A stretch of DNA of 62,597 bases. Origin: Symsagittifera roscoffensis. Taxonomy: Eukaryota; Xenacoelomorpha; Acoela; Convolutidae. Location of the stretch: assembly GCF_963678635.1 (NCBI RefSeq), contig NW_026971174.1:1-62597 (forward strand). The letters are read 5' to 3'. Below are positions 1 to 10,900 of this stretch, piece after piece. Made by a program: the position numbers and the translations under genes. A model generated the notes under the pieces. It was not told the origin of the DNA. It ran no database searches and saw only the letters and a program-made list of their open reading frames with translations. The number at the start of each line of letters is the position of its first letter. Within the stretch, counting starts at the first letter, position 1.

Positions 1-621
1 AAACTAAAGGACGCAATGGCTGACAAATCAGTGCCCTGAAATTTGGTCCGCAAAGTTGGCGGCAGACGCTTTTGCAAAGTTATCGAGAAATCATCAAGTG
101 CCTGGATAGTGAGAGGAGTTCATCAACTCAACCACCAATGGATGTGAGACTCCGAATGCTGATGGAGCAATATAAAGGTAACCAAAACCAATATTTTGCT
201 AGAATATTGTTTACAGTCGCTGAAGTCTGCTTTTTCTAATGACCATAAGTCAATAGTTGTTTATAAACTGTCATGTAGTGGATGCACTTCCACCTATGTC
301 GGACACATTGTTCGACATTTGACCACTAGAATTGAGAAACTGAAGAAAGCAGACTCACCAGTAGTGCTCCAAATTTAGCAATATAGTCTTGCGGGAAATT
401 ATAGATAGTCGAAAAAACCAAAAAAAAACTGTTAACACTATAGGCAATACATATCAGGAAAGAGAAACCGGACTTGAGCACGCGCGATGATTTTAGGAGC
501 AGGGAGTTAACACCAAAAACTTAGTCCCAAACTATTTTTGGTTTTTCATTTAGAAACATTCTCTAATAAATCAGAATTTTCCAGACAAATTAATTAAAAA
601 TCTTTCAGTCTAAATATTAAT
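1..621 (+). pseudogene. 3' end of a Penelope-like element, decayed
   Basis: Positions 196-378 encode a remnant of a GIY-YIG endonuclease (VVYKLSCSGCTSTYVG, then HLTTRIE), closely matching the C-terminus of the PLE ORF at 19529-22120. The upstream 195 bases match the preceding part of that ORF but are broken by small indels and stops. After the endonuclease a short C-terminal coding tail (TRDDFRSREL) and a 3' UTR (about 510-621) match, in inverted orientation, the segment at 23211-23371. The Gypsy-A LTR abuts this copy at 622. It is a dead fragment, and the window starts inside it. Confidence 0.8.
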
Positions 622-1528
622 TGTAACATTCGTCTACTACAGTCACACATGAGGCTTAAGAAAAATAGGCCCTATAACCACTGGCTCAAGGGTCAGGGAC
701 ACTATCTCTTGTGTTTTTCTACCTCAAGAACGGTCGGAGCCAGTTCGGTTCGCTTGTGACATGAGACTACGACCCGTTACAGCTTAAAGGCTACTACTAA
801 AATATCCCCCCCTTCTAGAATTAGAAACGTCCCCATACTTAGGTCTCTAGATACCCAAAATACATGAACGCCGTTAAAAACCGGGTCGGAACAATCCGTT
901 AAGTTGCTTTTTTTATTAGACAGTGGAACTTTGATCCATTTCAGATGGATCAACCTAAAACTCGCCTTACCTCAACATAACAATCATAAAACACACTCTA
1001 GAAATTTAAATTAAGGACTCACATGTTGATGCGCTCAAGCACAGGAAGTAATTAAATGGGTGAGCAACTCTAGAATTAACTAAAATAACTAGATAAGTTC
1101 AATGTTTATCAGTTTGAATGGTAAGGGTAAGTTTGAACTCAAGAACGAAGTTTTATGTGGACCATTGGGACACTCAAGCTGTCCACCTTTCCGTCGAAGG
1201 TTCACTCTGGTTCAGTTCGAATAATTACTCTCTCGGGAATACTCTGTCTTCTATTTCAGATAGGACAGCTCTACTCTTGTTCACTATGATGGAAATTGCG
1301 AATAGCAATTTCCCACTTGTTTTTATCTGACAACTTTCCCGCAATTGCTCTAAAATTGTTCTGAAATTGTTCTGAAATTGTTCTGAAATTGTTCTGATTT
1401 TCAGTTATCGCGAGAAAATCGTGCATGACATGTTCCATTCGAAATTTTGAAAAATTAAATTTCACTCCAAAATCAAGTGTTTTCTGCTCTTCTCAAGGTC
1501 AAACTTCCAAATATGACCGACTGGCACA
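622..1528 (-). repeat. 3' LTR of Gypsy-A
   Basis: It is a direct repeat of 18674-19558 with TG...CA ends. About 20 scattered differences and an expanded short repeat (AAATTGTTCTG units near 1350-1400, on +) separate the two copies. The hexamer CTCAAG (+ strand) occurs six times here, against about 0.2 expected. Confidence 0.93.
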
Positions 1529-1540
1529 TACTCCCCGGAC
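1529..1540 (-). promoter_or_regulatory. Polypurine tract of Gypsy-A
   Basis: Directly 5' of the 3' LTR on the - strand the sequence reads GTCCGGGGAGTA. The same core precedes the Gypsy-B 3' LTR at 49220-49230, which supports it as the plus-strand primer. Confidence 0.8.
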
Positions 1541-1958
1541 TCGAGATCGATGTCCTCATCGCGCGCTGTCTTCTGCCAGTGAGTCCCAGAAAAACCGAGT
1601 GTTGCTCAAGATACAGTGCCAGTGGTCATTTACAGAAGTTTGCAGCAGATTTAAGATTATCTACACCCCAAAATTCACGACCATTTAAAATTTTCACACT
1701 ATTGCTAAACAGCAACCAAAATCTGCATTTACCTGCACCTTTGAATTTTCGCTTTTCAAGCCAATCATTTTAAAATCTCTTTTGTCCTATTCAATCAGGA
1801 AATTGTCATGCAGCATTTCGATTTATATAATAGATATAGTATATTAGTAACAATATTTGCTTTGTTAAAATTTCTTTTTTGTGAATCCAAGTTTCACTCG
1901 GATTCACACTCAAGCCCCCTTTCCCTCTCAAGACTCAAGATCCATCCGATTTGCCCAT
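1541..1958 (-). other. 3' untranslated region of Gypsy-A
   Basis: AT-rich sequence between the ORF3 stop and the polypurine tract. I see no conserved gene in it; the small ORFs here have no protein-like composition. Confidence 0.6.
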
Positions 1959-3662
1959 TCATCTCGTACTCTTCGCCTTGGAGGTACTGCATCCTGAAGT
2001 GCTAGATGCGGCAAACTGTCTCAACAGTTCCTCTTCATCATCGGAACTAATCACAATCTCCTCCCAAGCCTTCAGCTGTTCATAGGATCGCATCCATTCT
2101 CTCTGCTCCTGCAATCTCTTTGCTTGGTTGGGTAGTGCCTTCACCCTAGCTTCTCGGTTCAAGCAAAAGGAGTTGTGCAGGCTCAAGCTCACGTTCTTCG
2201 CCAGGTCTTCCTCTAGTATCGACTCCCTCGCTTTGGTATTGTCTCTAGACATCTTACCCACTCTCTTCCATCCCGTCGTGATCGCATTACGATGGGTTAG
2301 CAGGGGTCTCTTGAAAGCTTCCGGCCCAATCTCGGCCTGGAACTGTCGATACTCCTTTTGATGTTTTCTCATGTGATCTTTCGTTGCCCTGTACAACCAA
2401 GACGTCAGTGTCGCCCGAAACCATGGAAAGTACCTCAAGCGACTCCATACGTGCCTGACTTCCGTCGGTATGGCGAATACTTTGCACGCAGTCTCAAACA
2501 ACTCGAGTCTCCTGCTGTAGTCTATCGCGTATATTGCCTCAGCCGTTGGCGTCGTCGCCTCCCGATACTTCGTTATATTCTCTTCTATCCATCTCAGAGC
2601 TAACATCGTACTCACTACTAAGAGCGTCACCTTCTGCCGGTGATCCGGTAGTCCGATCGACCGAATCTCTTCCACATCCCACACCAGGCAAAGGTTCTTG
2701 TGATCTGGATACCACACCGTTTGTGCCAAACAGTGGCATGGGCATTCCCCATGAGAGATCTCAATGCTCCTGAGATTACGCTCCCCTGAGGCTTCCAAGA
2801 GAGGCTCAAGCTCCATCATTTTCTCGTGCATCGTGTCGTTTTCTTCCAGGTTCGGAGTACTTCCCACAGGTTTCCCGATCACGTTTTGTCTCTCGTGATC
2901 GCTTGTGTTTTCTCTTTCCAACTTCAGAAGATCTTCTCCCCAGATTTCGCTTAAGTCATCTCTCAATTCTTTTGGTACTGTCCCTTTGATTTTTCTCAAC
3001 AACTTGTGCGAGTGATGCGACATCCGAGCCAACCTCACGCACTTGGGCACTGAGAAGGCCTTGTCCACCAGTATTCTCTGGCTGGACACTTCCACCATCG
3101 CCATGTGTAGCGGGTAGTGACTTCCGCACAAGTTGGCCATCATTGACCCTATCAGCGATTTCGCGTTCAATGGCAAGCCATAAGCTTCGCTCAGGGGAAA
3201 TCCCATTTCCGCCTCAAGACCAACTTTCCAGCTCCGGATGTGTTTTTGAGTCACCTGCAACACCCCGGGCCATGATTCTACGCTCAACGCCGTCACTAAA
3301 TGATGTTCAGACTCCAGTCTCTCCAGTGCCTGCAGACCACACATTCTCGAGAAGAATCCGAGAGCTGTCGCTATATTCACCGTGGTTCTCGCGTAACATT
3401 CCGCTATTATTTGCACTTCACTTTTCTCCCTTTCTGTGATGTCTTCGAACCAAGTGACCAGGTCTTCTTTTTGAAACGACAGTATTTTGACGCATGACCG
3501 TCCATCGCAGATGTGCTCTCCGTTCCCACACGTCGAATCCAGACAGCTACCCGGCTCTAATTTCTTCGCTGACCCGGGGTCGCTCGTCCTTTCGCTTGCT
3601 CCAGTTGCTTCTCTAGAAAACTCCAGATTTGTTTCACGAGGAGTGGTGCTTCCTCCCTCGTT
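1959..3662 (-). CDS. Gypsy-A ORF3, unknown family, open frame without an early ATG
   Basis: The product is homologous to the C-terminal half of the Gypsy-B third ORF (45354-48485). Shared blocks include TALGF, FSVPKCVRLARMS, PCHCLAQT.WYP, LVWDVEE, LTHRNA.TT, and HNSFC.NRE.RV. The frame is open back to 3662 and overlaps the end of the SGNH ORF (stop at 3557-3559) by about 100 bases in the -1 frame. Homology to Gypsy-B continues upstream of the first ATG (CL, then HIC and C near 3500-3550), so translation probably begins elsewhere. Either a -1 ribosomal frameshift from the SGNH ORF or a one-base indel in this copy would explain this; I see no canonical slippery heptamer. No signal peptide or membrane span is evident, so it is not a normal envelope gene. 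Conserved Cys and His residues hint at metal binding. Confidence 0.7.
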   Translation of the reverse strand, partial: NEGGSTTPRETNLEFSREATGASERTSDPGSAKKLEPGSCLDSTCGNGEHICDGRSCVKILSFQKEDLVTWFEDITEREKSEVQIIAECYARTTVNIATALGFFSRMCGLQALERLESEHHLVTALSVESWPGVLQVTQKHIRSWKVGLEAEMGFPLSEAYGLPLNAKSLIGSMMANLCGSHYPLHMAMVEVSSQRILVDKAFSVPKCVRLARMSHHSHKLLRKIKGTVPKELRDDLSEIWGEDLLKLERENTSDHERQNVIGKPVGSTPNLEENDTMHEKMMELEPLLEASGERNLRSIEISHGECPCHCLAQTVWYPDHKNLCLVWDVEEIRSIGLPDHRQKVTLLVVSTMLALRWIEENITKYREATTPTAEAIYAIDYSRRLELFETACKVFAIPTEVRHVWSRLRYFPWFRATLTSWLYRATKDHMRKHQKEYRQFQAEIGPEAFKRPLLTHRNAITTGWKRVGKMSRDNTKARESILEEDLAKNVSLSLHNSFCLNREARVKALPNQAKRLQEQREWMRSYEQLKAWEEIVISSDDEEELLRQFAASSTSGCSTSKAKSTR

Positions 3663-6600
3663 TTATTCGTGACGTTCTCCAGCCTTGGTGTCAGGAATGG
3701 CCACCAGCCATTCTCTTGAGTCAAGCGATATTTCATCGATTCTAACTGTTTCTCCGTCTCGACCACATTTCTTCTCTCGTTGTTGGGACCTCTAGTCCTG
3801 CTGGTGGAATTTGCGACTTTCACATCCATACTCCGGAACCACAGGCTGGCCGTCAACTGGTTTATCGCCGGGTGGTCGTCCCCGATGACTGGGCTGAACT
3901 TGAGTTGTCTAGCAAAGTTCGATATCTCTAGCAAGAGTACCTCATCCAATACAATCAGGACGTCGGCCAGTCCGTAAAAGCCCCTCAGTGCATGAGATAT
4001 GTCAGCCCATGCCGCCGGCAATTCTGATTTGTAAAGCCTCAAGTTCAATGGCTCCAGCTCTCGATTGGGGGCTGCCATCAGAATCCGCCATTCACTCCCT
4101 TCTGCTATCAGGATCAAGACCGCGTACACGAATTGTAGGGCGGGTGGCATACTTGCGTATCCCGGGGATGTGGTAAACACCACCTTCGTCTTGGACCCAA
4201 ATCTCGAGGCTACGTTCTCTTGTACCTCATTCATCGCCGCAAATAACGCCTGAATAGCCTCCCATATCTTCTTTGATGTCGGAATTTCATCCCCCTTTAG
4301 TTGCTCAAGAAGTCCCATCGCGTGCAGGTGATCATTCATCCCTGCAAACAATAGCAGTTCAGGATCACAGGGCATCTCCGACTTTATTGCTACCACTAGA
4401 GTCAACATCTGATTCAATTCGGCTCCTGGCAAGGAGTATACCAGAGTCTCCGGCCAGAACAACTTAGGAGACGTTCCTTCGAAGTCCGATCCCGCCACAA
4501 TGACTACTCTTGCCGCAGCTGGATCTGTTCTATCGTAAACTGCCAGAGTTTTGGCCAGTTGGGTGCCACCACAGGGCTTCCCGTACCTGGGATCTTCCGC
4601 CAATTTCGAGCCTTCGTAAGCGGCGTCTGGCAATCCCGTTCCTCCCGGATTGAGTAGCTTGTCTACCACCTTCAACTGTGCCGGGGTTGCCAACCTGATT
4701 CTGGCGATGCTGGTTCGGTGCTTGGGAGGTTCTGCTATAAGTCCCGGACTCCCCAGCAGCTTGAGAGGTCTGTAATTAATGGGTCCCATGATCGTTTTTG
4801 TGGGAATTCCCGTCAGGTCTGTGGTCTCCATCAACTTCGCCCTCGAGAAGTGCGCCTCATGAGCCTTCAACCAGTCTATGCAATGATGTCTATTCAAATC
4901 CTCGTGCGACACTCGTTCGATCCCCAGGGTTTCCGCCAACTCTCGTCTGCATTCCAAGGTCTCCAGATCCAGTTCCTTCACCTTCTCAGGATATCTCAAG
5001 CGGGTAGTCTCCCTAGACTTCTTTTCTCTCCTGCCATCTGCCACCACCACGGAGGACATCGCCGAGGCCGGAGGTGTTGATGACTCTACCTCCTCCGACT
5101 CCATTGGTGTGGCACTCTGCAATCGGGTCTGATTGCTCCTCGAGCTATCTCTAGTATCAACTCTCGCTCCCAATCGACCAGCCAAGGCCCTCGAGGCAAG
5201 GAATGGTGGGTTGGGAGGTGGCCCTAAAGTGAATTGGGCTGTCTCCAGCAGGTCCGCTTCTAGCGTGTTTATGTGTTCCTGGAAGACGTCGTTCAGCCAC
5301 TCAGCTCCCCTTGGCCTATCGAAATGGATTCCATCTTTCGAGGTGTCTTCAGGGAATCCCTTGTTCTCCATGCGTTCTGCAACGTCCAACAGCCTGAGAG
5401 GAAGCACACTGTTTCGGTGTATTTCTCGGATCGCCTTGTTCAGGCTCCGCACCCTCTGGTTCATCTCTAGGGAGTGTTGATCAAACATCATGTTATAGGG
5501 GACCGTGCATATCGTCAGCAGGATGGGATCCATTTGGATCCTCAGCTCCTCAAGAAGGCAACTCATCTTGTCGCACAGCCTCGTCACTTTCCTTGCTTCT
5601 CCTCTCGACACGTCGTTGGTCCCAACCATCAAGGTGACTGTGTAAACTTTGGTCATTCCTAGCATGTCCAGAGTTGCCAACATCTGTGGCGTAGCAGCTC
5701 CAGCGAAACTCAAGACTCCCGTCTGCCAATGTGACCGGATCTGGGTCAACACCCGCACCAGGCTGTCCCCTATAATCAGGTGAACCGCACCCTCTGGCAC
5801 ACGAGGTGGCGCTAGATACTGCACCCAGGCTGCGTCGTGGAAGCAGTCCCTCCTGGCTTGCTGTTCCGCATTCCAGTCCAGCCGACTATGCTTGTGGTAG
5901 TTCCCCTCTGTGTTCTTCTTGTAGCTCGCGATCACGACGTTTCTGACCGGCTGTTCCCTCCAAGTCAGGGGAAGCTCTGGCCTTGTCGTTCTTTCACGAC
6001 TCTGCTGCTGCAACTTCTCACCCAACTCCTTCAGGCGCGATGAGGCGCCACTCACCTGACTGCCGCTCGAGGTCGAGGTTGGTGTATATCCTGGTAACAC
6101 CACATCCATCAGAGGACGTACAGGTTGGGTCTCTAGATTGCGCAAGGAGGGCGTCGCGTCATTCGGTATCCAGACCTCCAACCCTTCACTCATGTGTTCC
6201 CTGGCCTCGCGGTCAAGGTTGAACCGTCCTCTAGCCCTGGGAGCTTCATCCACCTCCATGCGCGACTCTGGCCTTGAGCTTGTCACCACTCGTTCGTTTG
6301 ACCTGGCTCCCTTTTGTGCGTCAAGCTCGCGTTGTCGTTGTTCTATCCTTTCCAACTCCGACTTTAGTTGATCGCGATTCGCGGCGTTCTCCCGCACCTT
6401 TAGCTCCTGCTGATGTTCCGCCCTTAGCATCTCAAGTAACTTCAACGTCTGATCTCGCTCGTCGACTGCCTGGTCTCTCTCCAGCTGAAGCTTCTCCCTA
6501 TCCAACTTCGCCTGATCCCGATCGAGATTCGCCTTATTCCTTTCCTTCAGCGCCTTCTCAAGCTCTCTCTTTAGGACTCCCAGCTCCGGATATGCCTCGG

Positions 6601-7012
6601 TCGTCTGTTGCGCTCGCGACATCGATGGCACCTTACTCGAGCTCTGGCCCGTGGATCTGGCTGTTGGCCTCGTCGGTAGCGGGAACTCTCCTGCGCCGTG
6701 TTCGGTGTTGTTACTCAGGCCAGGATTTCTTGCCAAGTCAAAGCCCCTTACTCCTCCATCCGCATTCCAAGACAACCATCTGGTCTGTGCTCGATTTGAT
6801 ATGCCCTCGGTGGTGTAGCCGACGATCAAGACAGCCTCCGTCGCAGACTCCCTGCACTCGCCCTGGTCCTCCAACTGGAGGATCGCATTCAACATCACCG
6901 CCATTCTCTCGTCGATCTGGGTGTGGTCCAGGTCCCTCAAGCGTCTGTACAGCTCGTCAAGAGTGGGCCTCTGCAGAGCCGTGGGCATAGAGTTCCAGAA
7001 TCGGTCTGCCAT
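3557..7012 (-). CDS. Gypsy-A ORF2: SGNH/GDSL hydrolase-domain protein, 1151 aa
   Basis: Residues 145-235 are a charged heptad-rich coiled coil. Residues about 410-585 are an SGNH (GDSL) hydrolase domain: block I IIGDSLV with the nucleophile Ser417, a block II glycine near 438, block III VGTNDVS with Asn466, and block V KDGIHFD with Asp560 and His563. All four family landmarks are present, so esterase/lipase activity is plausible. A second region (about 835-1050) repeats the layout in degenerate form: VAGSDFEG, LLFAGMNDHLH and GDDHP. A low-complexity linker joins them. SGNH domains are known in ORF1 of CR1-type LINEs and in some bdelloid rotifer LTR elements and PLEs, where a membrane-related role has been proposed. 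The ORF starts with ATG at 7012, follows gag-pol by 522 bases and overlaps ORF3. Gypsy-B has no counterpart of the clear SGNH domain. Confidence 0.88.
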   Translation of the reverse strand: MADRFWNSMPTALQRPTLDELYRRLRDLDHTQIDERMAVMLNAILQLEDQGECRESATEAVLIVGYTTEGISNRAQTRWLSWNADGGVRGFDLARNPGLSNNTEHGAGEFPLPTRPTARSTGQSSSKVPSMSRAQQTTEAYPELGVLKRELEKALKERNKANLDRDQAKLDREKLQLERDQAVDERDQTLKLLEMLRAEHQQELKVRENAANRDQLKSELERIEQRQRELDAQKGARSNERVVTSSRPESRMEVDEAPRARGRFNLDREAREHMSEGLEVWIPNDATPSLRNLETQPVRPLMDVVLPGYTPTSTSSGSQVSGASSRLKELGEKLQQQSRERTTRPELPLTWREQPVRNVVIASYKKNTEGNYHKHSRLDWNAEQQARRDCFHDAAWVQYLAPPRVPEGAVHLIIGDSLVRVLTQIRSHWQTGVLSFAGAATPQMLATLDMLGMTKVYTVTLMVGTNDVSRGEARKVTRLCDKMSCLLEELRIQMDPILLTICTVPYNMMFDQHSLEMNQRVRSLNKAIREIHRNSVLPLRLLDVAERMENKGFPEDTSKDGIHFDRPRGAEWLNDVFQEHINTLEADLLETAQFTLGPPPNPPFLASRALAGRLGARVDTRDSSRSNQTRLQSATPMESEEVESSTPPASAMSSVVVADGRREKKSRETTRLRYPEKVKELDLETLECRRELAETLGIERVSHEDLNRHHCIDWLKAHEAHFSRAKLMETTDLTGIPTKTIMGPINYRPLKLLGSPGLIAEPPKHRTSIARIRLATPAQLKVVDKLLNPGGTGLPDAAYEGSKLAEDPRYGKPCGGTQLAKTLAVYDRTDPAAARVVIVAGSDFEGTSPKLFWPETLVYSLPGAELNQMLTLVVAIKSEMPCDPELLLFAGMNDHLHAMGLLEQLKGDEIPTSKKIWEAIQALFAAMNEVQENVASRFGSKTKVVFTTSPGYASMPPALQFVYAVLILIAEGSEWRILMAAPNRELEPLNLRLYKSELPAAWADISHALRGFYGLADVLIVLDEVLLLEISNFARQLKFSPVIGDDHPAINQLTASLWFRSMDVKVANSTSRTRGPNNERRNVVETEKQLESMKYRLTQENGWWPFLTPRLENVTNKTREEAPLLVKQIWSFLEKQLEQAKGRATPGQRRN

Positions 7013-7534
7013 TCTTTATAACTTCGGGATGTGTGTAGATAGGTGTCAACCAGCTCAAGAATTACCTTACCAACTCAAGTATTACCTTACCAACTCAAGT
7101 ATTACCCAATTCAAGAAATCTCTAGAAATCTTCTCTTCAAGCACTTGCTGTAGATCTGGATTGTCGCGTGTTGAATCCAGATTCTCTTTTTCTGTTTCTC
7201 GCTTGAGTGTAGTTGGATATTCAACTTTGTTTTTCAAACTTGATCTGAAAACATAAAGCTCATTAAAACTTAGTATGTCACGTTCCTGACCTAGAGACCC
7301 CCCTTTTACCCATATGATTAAAATCCTATCATTCACATATCACTTAAAACAATTCGATTGGATTTCCCTTAAGAACATGCAGATTCATTTTATGTTTTAG
7401 CACCATCAATTCTTTCTTTTAAAATTCAATTGTCATGCCAATCACATCTTAAGATCCCTTTACCTGCGCCGCACCCCAGTACCTAACTCAAGACTCCTCC
7501 CTCACACCCGACCTGATACCTCCATGTACCCGAC
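7013..7534 (-). other. Spacer between gag-pol and the SGNH ORF
   Basis: AT-rich. Near 7055-7110 a roughly 20-base unit, CAACTCAAGTATTACCTTAC on +, is repeated about three times. No ORF of note. How the downstream ORFs are expressed (splicing, reinitiation) cannot be read from the sequence. Confidence 0.5.
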
Positions 7535-7990
7535 TCAGGCGATGCTCAAGTAGTACTTCTTGTGAAGATGCACCATTATCTCTGTTTCTGCAAAGACCAC
7601 ATGTAGGATAGCGTACAATTCCCTCGAGCTCAGTTTGCCCCTGTTTGGGTCGTACACCGGCATCGAGACCTCCACTATTCCTCTTTCAATCATGAAGTCA
7701 CGTAGTCTTGTCAGTGCCAATATCACGTGTTCGGGATCAATTGTGTTTCTGTCGTTGACTCTCGTTACTAGGAAGCAGAGGTATTTGCCCGGGACTTGTG
7801 CCACTGACGGTGGAAGCGCTGCTATGCCTCCCAGTCCTGGCCTCTGTCTGAACAGAAACTCTACGTTCTGGTACTCTCTTTTGAAGTCAGCCTCCAATCT
7901 TGATTTGAAACTCATGTCCGCCGTGATGCAGATCGCGCTGGTCCTGTTTGACAGGATGAAGTCGCTATCCGTTATCATGATGTTCTCTGA
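7535..7990 (-). other. Macrodomain-like C-terminal extension of Gypsy-A Pol
   Basis: The last ~150 residues show the TARG1/OARD1/Poa1 macrodomain pattern: an N-terminal strand and loop (ITDSDFILSNRTSAICITAD), then ADFKREYQNVEFL, a GLGGIAALPP turn, the strand KYLCFLVTR, the helix ALTRLRDFMIERG, the strand VSMPVYDP, and a terminal helix and strand before LHKKYYL. In TARG1 a Lys after the LVT strand and an Asp in the later GLD loop are catalytic. Here the Lys position is Arg in Gypsy-A (Lys in Gypsy-B) and the GLD loop is altered to DPNRGKL, so ADP-ribose binding is more likely than full hydrolase activity. Confidence 0.72.
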
Positions 7991-10900
7991 GTATTCATTG
8001 GGTATTTCGAATTTCGTTTTGAAATTCCTTCCTATGGTAGGCTCTGGTTCTTCTTCCTCCAGTTCCAATCCGCTTGTTTCCCTCACTTCCTTGAGCTTCT
8101 TTATCATCAAATTTTCGGTGTGGGTAAGTCCTACCCCCACTCCCCGGACAAAAATATTTATCGACGTCCCCGTCGATGTAGTCGGGTCTGAATTGTCCTT
8201 GGGGATGTCCAGTGGCCTGTCTGTTGCTGTCCATCCGAAAAGAGGGTCCTCTGTCTTCATGTAATTTGCTGCTGATACATCGATTTGCTGAATGCTTTGT
8301 CCTTCGCGGCTCTCGTCTTTGACATCACGCATCCACTCTAGAATCCTCAAGTTCGTGTTCTCCCTCCTTTCTATTTCACTCTGCTCGAGATCCGTCTCCA
8401 ATTCTGGCGTCGAGTAATCATCCTGCGGATAATGTCCACCATCGTCAATGACCTGCCATTCCTCTTCGGCTTCCAGTTCGCCTGCGCTTAGTAGTTCATC
8501 GCCCAACTTGTCTGGCTGTATCTTATCGATCAAGAAGTCATCCCCGTACCTATTGTACCTCATACCTGTTCGTTTACGATTGCCAGTCCTGGTTTCCGGT
8601 GGTGTTGGTCGGTCCGGCTCCATCCACTTCGGTACCTCGTTTTGCTCTGGGTCGTCCCAGTCTTCTTCTACAAATGAACCTGCATCCGACTCCACTTCTA
8701 TTTTTTCGTTGTCGTCCAAACTCAAGTTCTCATTACCATCATTTTTCTCTCTAGTGCCTTTCTCATTCACTTCGCACGCTGGTTCCACCACCAGGTACTC
8801 AAGACCTTCCATGTCTTTTGGCAGGCACCAGTCCTCCGGAGACGGAATGTGAGGCTTCAGATTTTCGTAATGTGCTGCTCGCCCTGTACTCAAGCGATAG
8901 AACCTTCCTTGTTGATGTACTTCCGTAATCATGAACGGTCCTCTCCATTTCTTGAGTAGTTTCTTTGTTCCCTTGGGCGGTATGACATTTTGGAAAACCC
9001 ACACGTATTGGCCCACTTCGTATGGCTTTGCTCTTAGTATCTTTTCGTCATATTTCTTGCGTTGCCTCATTTGCGCTTGCGCCGTGTTTCTCCGACATAG
9101 CTCGTTTAGCTCTTGTTGTCTTTTGATCGCTTCCTTCACGTATGCTTGAGGTGACGTCCTCTTCCCCTCGTACTCCGGGTAGAAGAATGTTAGAGGCATT
9201 GCCCTTTCCCTGCCTGTCAACATCATGAAAGGACTGATACCCGTCGTTGAGTGCTGAGTACTATTATAGGCTCCTACTACTTGTGGCAGGTATTTGTCCC
9301 AGTCCGTCATGTATCTCGAGCAGTACACCCTGAGCATGTTGACCAGTGTCCTGTTCTGTCTCTCTACCAACCCATTGGTCTGTGGATGATAGGTCGTCGA
9401 GTGTGCTTGAGCAATGTGTGATCTCTTCATCAATTCTTTTGTCAAGTCCCCCACAAAAGCCTTGCCGTTGTCTGACTGGAAAGTCATTGGACAACCATAT
9501 CGCGATATCCAATGCGTTATCAGGTGATCACATGTCTCCTCTGCTGAGGCTGTCTGGCACGGAACCGCTTCCGCCAACTTGGTGAAGTGATCTATTATAA
9601 CTAGTATTTGGTTATAACCCGACTCCGTCATGCAGATTTTCTGATGGTCTATCTGCACCACTTCATTGAATTCCGAACTCTCGACAGACTTGAGGGGAAA
9701 CTTCATCTTCCTTGGGTCTTTTACTTGAAGGCATGCTAGGCAGGCATTCACCCACCTCTCGCAAGCTTTTCTCATTCCCGGCCAGTCAAACCTGTGAAGT
9801 ATCCTTTGTTGTACTTTATCTATCCCCTGATGGCCCATCTGGTCGTGTGATCTGAAAAGCACTTCCGTTTGGTACAGTTGTGGTAGTATGATGAGGTTTT
9901 GTTTGTGTAATATTTTTTCCTCATCTCTTCTCTTGCACGCTACCACCCCTTCAGCTGTGTGATAAAGTAAATCTCTCTTTTCTTTGTAGAACTGGCTCAA
10001 GATCTTGTAGCTGTCTTCCTCAAGTTCCCCCTTCTCCTTGACTCCCGAATGGATCCATTTGGAGAGGTTACTTGTCATTTTGTCATTCCTCTGGGCCCTT
10101 ATTAGGTCAGACAGCCTGTATCTCGCCTTAACGTGCTCCTTTAGCGCCATGATCTGTCCATTCATCTCACCAGGGTTGTGGATGTCATCGCTCAGTTTCA
10201 CACATATCATCCTTTTCACGATTTTCATGTCGTCTTCTGGTACCAGATTCGTTCTGACGTTTGAGTTGCACGATAGTTCCCTTAGTGGTTTTCTTGAAAC
10301 TGCTATTTTCTCGAGCTCTTCACCACCTCGTACCTCTTGTGTTTCCAGATTGTACGTCCCTGAAGATGGATCCGTCTGTAATTCCCTGTCGTACTGTCTT
10401 ATCTTCTCTTCCGCCAGTATCATGCATAGACTGTCTTGGTCTTCGCTGCTCTCATCCGAGTCTTCATCCCATTCTTCACGCTCCCCGGACAATTTCCCTT
10501 CTCCGGTTTCGTCTTCTTCCATGAATCTGGACCACTCCCCGGACTCTTGATCTAGTCCCAGGTGTTCAACTTCTTCTCTGAATGTTACTTTCTTATCCCT
10601 GACTTTTGTCTGCTCCAGAATTTTGTCGGGGATTTTTTCAACTAGTGATCGCACAACTTCCTTGCTATCAGTGATGCTTCCTTTTGAGACGTCAGTATTG
10701 TTCACTGTTTCTTCTCTCCGAAGTATGGTTAGTTCCGGTGCCTCCTGACCTTTCCCTTGGATCACGGGCTTGTCATCTGATAGTTTCTCAAGCAACCTCA
10801 TTAAGTCTTCATCTATTCGGACCGTTCCCTCCTCTACCTGGATGAGATCATAACCTTTTGCCTTGAGTGTTTCCCTCACGATCTTGTACTTGAGCATTAT

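Noticed and set aside
1118-1330. 70-codon ORF inside the Gypsy-A LTR (repeated at 19168)
   Set aside because: Lies fully within the LTR, starts on the strand opposite the element and shows no protein-like conservation beyond LTR identity.
6274-6990. 238-codon ORF on + opposite the SGNH ORF
   Set aside because: Antisense shadow of a well-supported coding region; proline/serine-rich composition reflects the opposite strand.
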